In this document: one piece after another, positions 62,248-64,000 of the stretch
Numbering within the stretch: position 1 is the stretch's first letter
Layout of the letters: the number at the start of each line of letters is the position of its first letter
DNA from: UMGS755 sp045590535
Lineage (GTDB): Bacteria; Bacillota; Clostridia; UBA1381; UBA9506
Direction: 5' to 3'
Assembly: GCA_045590535.1 (NCBI GenBank)
Contig: JAZNRE010000032.1
Location: 18,002 to 82,001 of the forward strand
Length of the DNA: 64,000 nucleotides
Notes under the pieces: model-generated
What the model was told of the DNA's origin: nothing
What the model saw: only the letters and a program-made list of their open reading frames with translations
Database searches by the model: none
Program-made: the position numbers and the translations under genes

Positions 62248-63827
62248 TGGGAATAAACGCCGGATTTTTACCGGTTACTAAAGAAGAAATGCAGGCATTG
62301 GGTTGGGATGCGCCGGATTTTTTATACATCTCCGGTGATGCCTATGTTGACCACCCTTCCTTTGCCGTTTCGGTCATCACCCGTGTGCTGACCGCCGCCG
62401 GTTATCGTGTTGGCGTGATTGCCCAACCTGACTGGCACAACACAGACGATTTTATGAAGCTTGGCTGCCCAAAATTGGGCGTGTTTATCGGCGCCGGCAA
62501 CTTAGACTCAATGGTTGCCCATTACACCGCTGCCAAAAAGCCCCGCAGTCAGGATTTATATTCTCCAGGCGGCGTGGCTGGCAAACGACCTGACCGCGCT
62601 GTTTTGGTTTATTCAAACCGTGTGCGGGAAGCTTTTCCCGGTGTGCCCATTGTCATTGGCGGCATTGAAGCCAGCCTGCGCCGAATGGCGCATTATGACT
62701 ACTGGCAGAACCAGGTGCGGCGTTCCATTTTATTTGACAGCCGTGCAGACCTTTTAGCCTACGGCATGGGTGAGGCCATTATTACAGAAATTGCCAACGC
62801 TTTAGCCGCAGGAAATCCTGTTTCAAAACTGCGGCACATCCGGGGCACTTGCTATGCCGCAGCCTCTTTGGATGATATACAGTCAGACTTTGTTATGCTC
62901 CCCTCTTTTGAAGCCGTTGCCGAAAGCAAAAAGCAATATGCCCAGGCAACCTGCACCATGTTTTATGAACAGGACCACCTGCGGGGCAAAACATTGGTAC
63001 AACCTCACGGCAACCGGTATCTTGTGCAAAATCCACCTATGCCGCCCTTATCCACGAAAGAGCTGGACGCAGTTTATGAACTGCCCTATGTCCGCCGTGC
63101 CCATCCTATGTATGATGAACTTGGCGGCGTACCGGCGCTTTCTGAAGTGCAATTTAGCATTACCTCGTCCCGTGGATGTTTTGGCTCTTGCAACTTTTGC
63201 TCTCTTGCTTTTCATCAGGGGCGGGCGGTAACATCCCGAAGCCACGATTCCATTTTAAGAGAAGCTGAGATTTTAAAAGACTTACCTGATTTTAAAGGCT
63301 ACATTCACGATGTAGGCGGTCCCACGGCAAACTTTCGCCGTCCGGCCTGCGATAAACAGCTGACAGAGGGCACTTGCCGTAACAAGCGTTGTTTATATCC
63401 CTCACCCTGCAAGGCTATGACCGTTGACCACACGGACTATGCCGTATTGCTGAAAAAGCTGCGCACTCTACCTTATATTAAAAAGGTTTTTATTCGCTCC
63501 GGTATTCGTTTTGACTATTTAATGGCGGATAAAAACGATTCCTTTTTTAAAGACCTTTTAAAACATCATGTCAGTGGACAGCTCAAGGTTGCCCCTGAGC
63601 ATATCTCCGATTCGGTTTTAGCCGCTATGGGCAAGCCAAAGCACAGTGTTTATGAGGCCTTTCGAAAGAAATATAAAGCCTTAAATGAGGCTTTGGGCAA
63701 GGAGCAATATCTAGTGCCTTACCTGATGTCCGGACATCCGGGCTCTACCCTTTCAGAAGCTATCCAGCTGGCTATCTATTTGCGGAAGGAAAAAATCCGT
63801 CCCGAGCAGGTGCAGGATTTTTATCCC
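62244..63827 (+). CDS. YgiQ-family (UPF0313) radical SAM protein, 3' end lost to artefact
   Basis: 528 genuine residues of a radical SAM protein with N-terminal YgiQ domain (GINAGFLPVTKEEMQ, IGGIEASLRRMAHYDYW). The cluster motif is SSRGCFGSCNFCSLAFHQGR (CxxxCxxC). Late segments are IRSGIRFDYL and LKVAPEHISDSVLAAMGKP. YgiQ proteins usually exceed 600 residues, so the C-terminal part is missing. The frame appears to end KSEAKRS then stop, but those codons are library adapter sequence. The ATG overlaps the spoIIIE stop (ATGA). Its enzymatic role is unknown. Confidence 0.92.
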
Positions 63828-63911
63828 AAGTCGGAGGCCAAGCGGTCTTAGGAAGACAAATCCCCACTACAACTCCTTGGCTCACAGAACGACATGGCTA
63901 CGATCCGACTT
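63828..63911 (+). other. MGI/BGI DNBSEQ adapters around a 10-base barcode (artefact)
   Basis: 63828-63859 (begins AAGTCGGAGGCCAAGC) is the 32-base MGI adapter. 63860-63869 (ATCCCCACTA) is a 10-base barcode-like spacer. 63870-63911 (CAACTCCTTGGC...GATCCGACTT) is the exact reverse complement of the second, 42-base adapter. These are recalled from the platform's published adapter sequences. The stretch is not genomic. Confidence 0.97.
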
Positions 63912-64000
63912 CGGGCTCTACCCTTTCAGAAGCTATCCAGCTGGCTATCTATTTGCGGAAGGAAAAAATCCGTCCCGAGCAGGTGCAGGATTTTTATCCC
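63912..64000 (+). other. Artefactual second copy of 63739-63827
   Basis: All 89 bases are identical to 63739-63827, ending at exactly the base before the adapter. This is expected when a read goes round a circularised library molecule with an 89-base insert. It should be trimmed together with the adapters. Confidence 0.96.

Noticed and set aside
63828..63851. C-terminal residues KSEAKRS and stop codon of the YgiQ-family frame
   Set aside because: These codons are adapter sequence, so the apparent stop is not real.
63739..64000. Pair of 89-bp direct repeats as the ends of a mobile element
   Set aside because: The intervening 84 bases are library adapters with a barcode, so this is a technical duplication.
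1..64000. CRISPR arrays, prophage, insertion sequences, rRNA genes
   Set aside because: No regularly spaced repeats, phage structural genes, transposases or rRNA segments were recognised on either strand.

Overview
The window looks like a piece of a Firmicutes (Clostridia) chromosome from a genetically endospore-forming, Gram-positive anaerobe, probably a gut or environmental metagenome-assembled genome. Reasons: a complete spoIIAA-spoIIAB-sigF operon behind a sigma-H-type promoter, spoVAC, a SpoIIIE/FtsK translocase, a SpoVB-type flippase next to mazG and hup, an SLH-domain exported protein, a gatCAB amidotransferase operon, a tRNA-Leu with encoded CCA, strong sigma-A promoters (TTGACA-N17-TATAAT type) and Shine-Dalgarno-led genes with frequent TTG/GTG starts. 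No rRNA operon, CRISPR array, insertion sequence or prophage was seen. Most of the window is core housekeeping DNA.

Layout. 1-1.1 kb: the 3' part of queA, then a palindrome and a terminator nested in an inverted repeat. 1.1-10.6 kb: a sugar-acid/redox catabolic island. It holds uxaB-uxaA (tagaturonate reductase, altronate dehydratase), a second minus-strand operon (Gfo/Idh/MocA oxidoreductase, an 882-aa PreA-PreT-like flavoprotein fusion, an Ldh-family dehydrogenase) and a divergent plus-strand pair (UxuB/YjmF-like SDR, TetR regulator). Back-to-back sigma-A promoters and a CGAACCA-aa-TGGTTCG palindrome lie between the divergent units. 10.7-13.2 kb: an EF-G/TetM-like GTPase fused to a Rae1-type NYN ribonuclease domain. 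13.4-13.9 kb: tRNA-Leu(CAA) followed by repeat-rich non-coding DNA. 13.9-24.5 kb: metA, tyrS, SLH protein, an orphan family-5 solute-binding lipoprotein, a small Cys/His lipoprotein, proS, and an amidohydrolase.

24.5-40 kb: spoIIA operon, hup, then a long minus-strand series mazG, spoVB-like, mnmE, a YkgJ-like gene, gatBAC, HAD phosphatase, DUF624 protein, U32 peptidase-family protein, dxs, and a pair of half-size TauE/SafE genes. 40-50.8 kb: smc, an Elp3-like radical SAM gene, rnc, acpP, plsX, uvrC, ptsH, glyS. 50.9-56.7 kb: rnpB (RNase P RNA), nudF-like, trmD, rimM, clpX, clpP and tig, whose product has an unusual 93-residue Lys/Thr/Ala/Ser tail. 56.8-63.8 kb: a permuted NlpC/P60-type hydrolase, a 45-aa membrane peptide, spoVAC, a P-loop protein with one degenerate repeat, spoIIIE and a YgiQ-type radical SAM gene.

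The last 173 bases are not biological. Bases 63828-63911 match the two standard MGI/BGI DNBSEQ library adapters around a 10-base barcode, and 63912-64000 repeats 63739-63827 exactly. The contig end is therefore a read-through artefact of a short circularised insert, and the apparent stop of the last gene is encoded by adapter.

The best candidates for new biology are the GTPase-Rae1 fusion and the inverted-order dihydropyrimidine-dehydrogenase-like fusion inside the sugar-acid island. No complete novel system is claimed.
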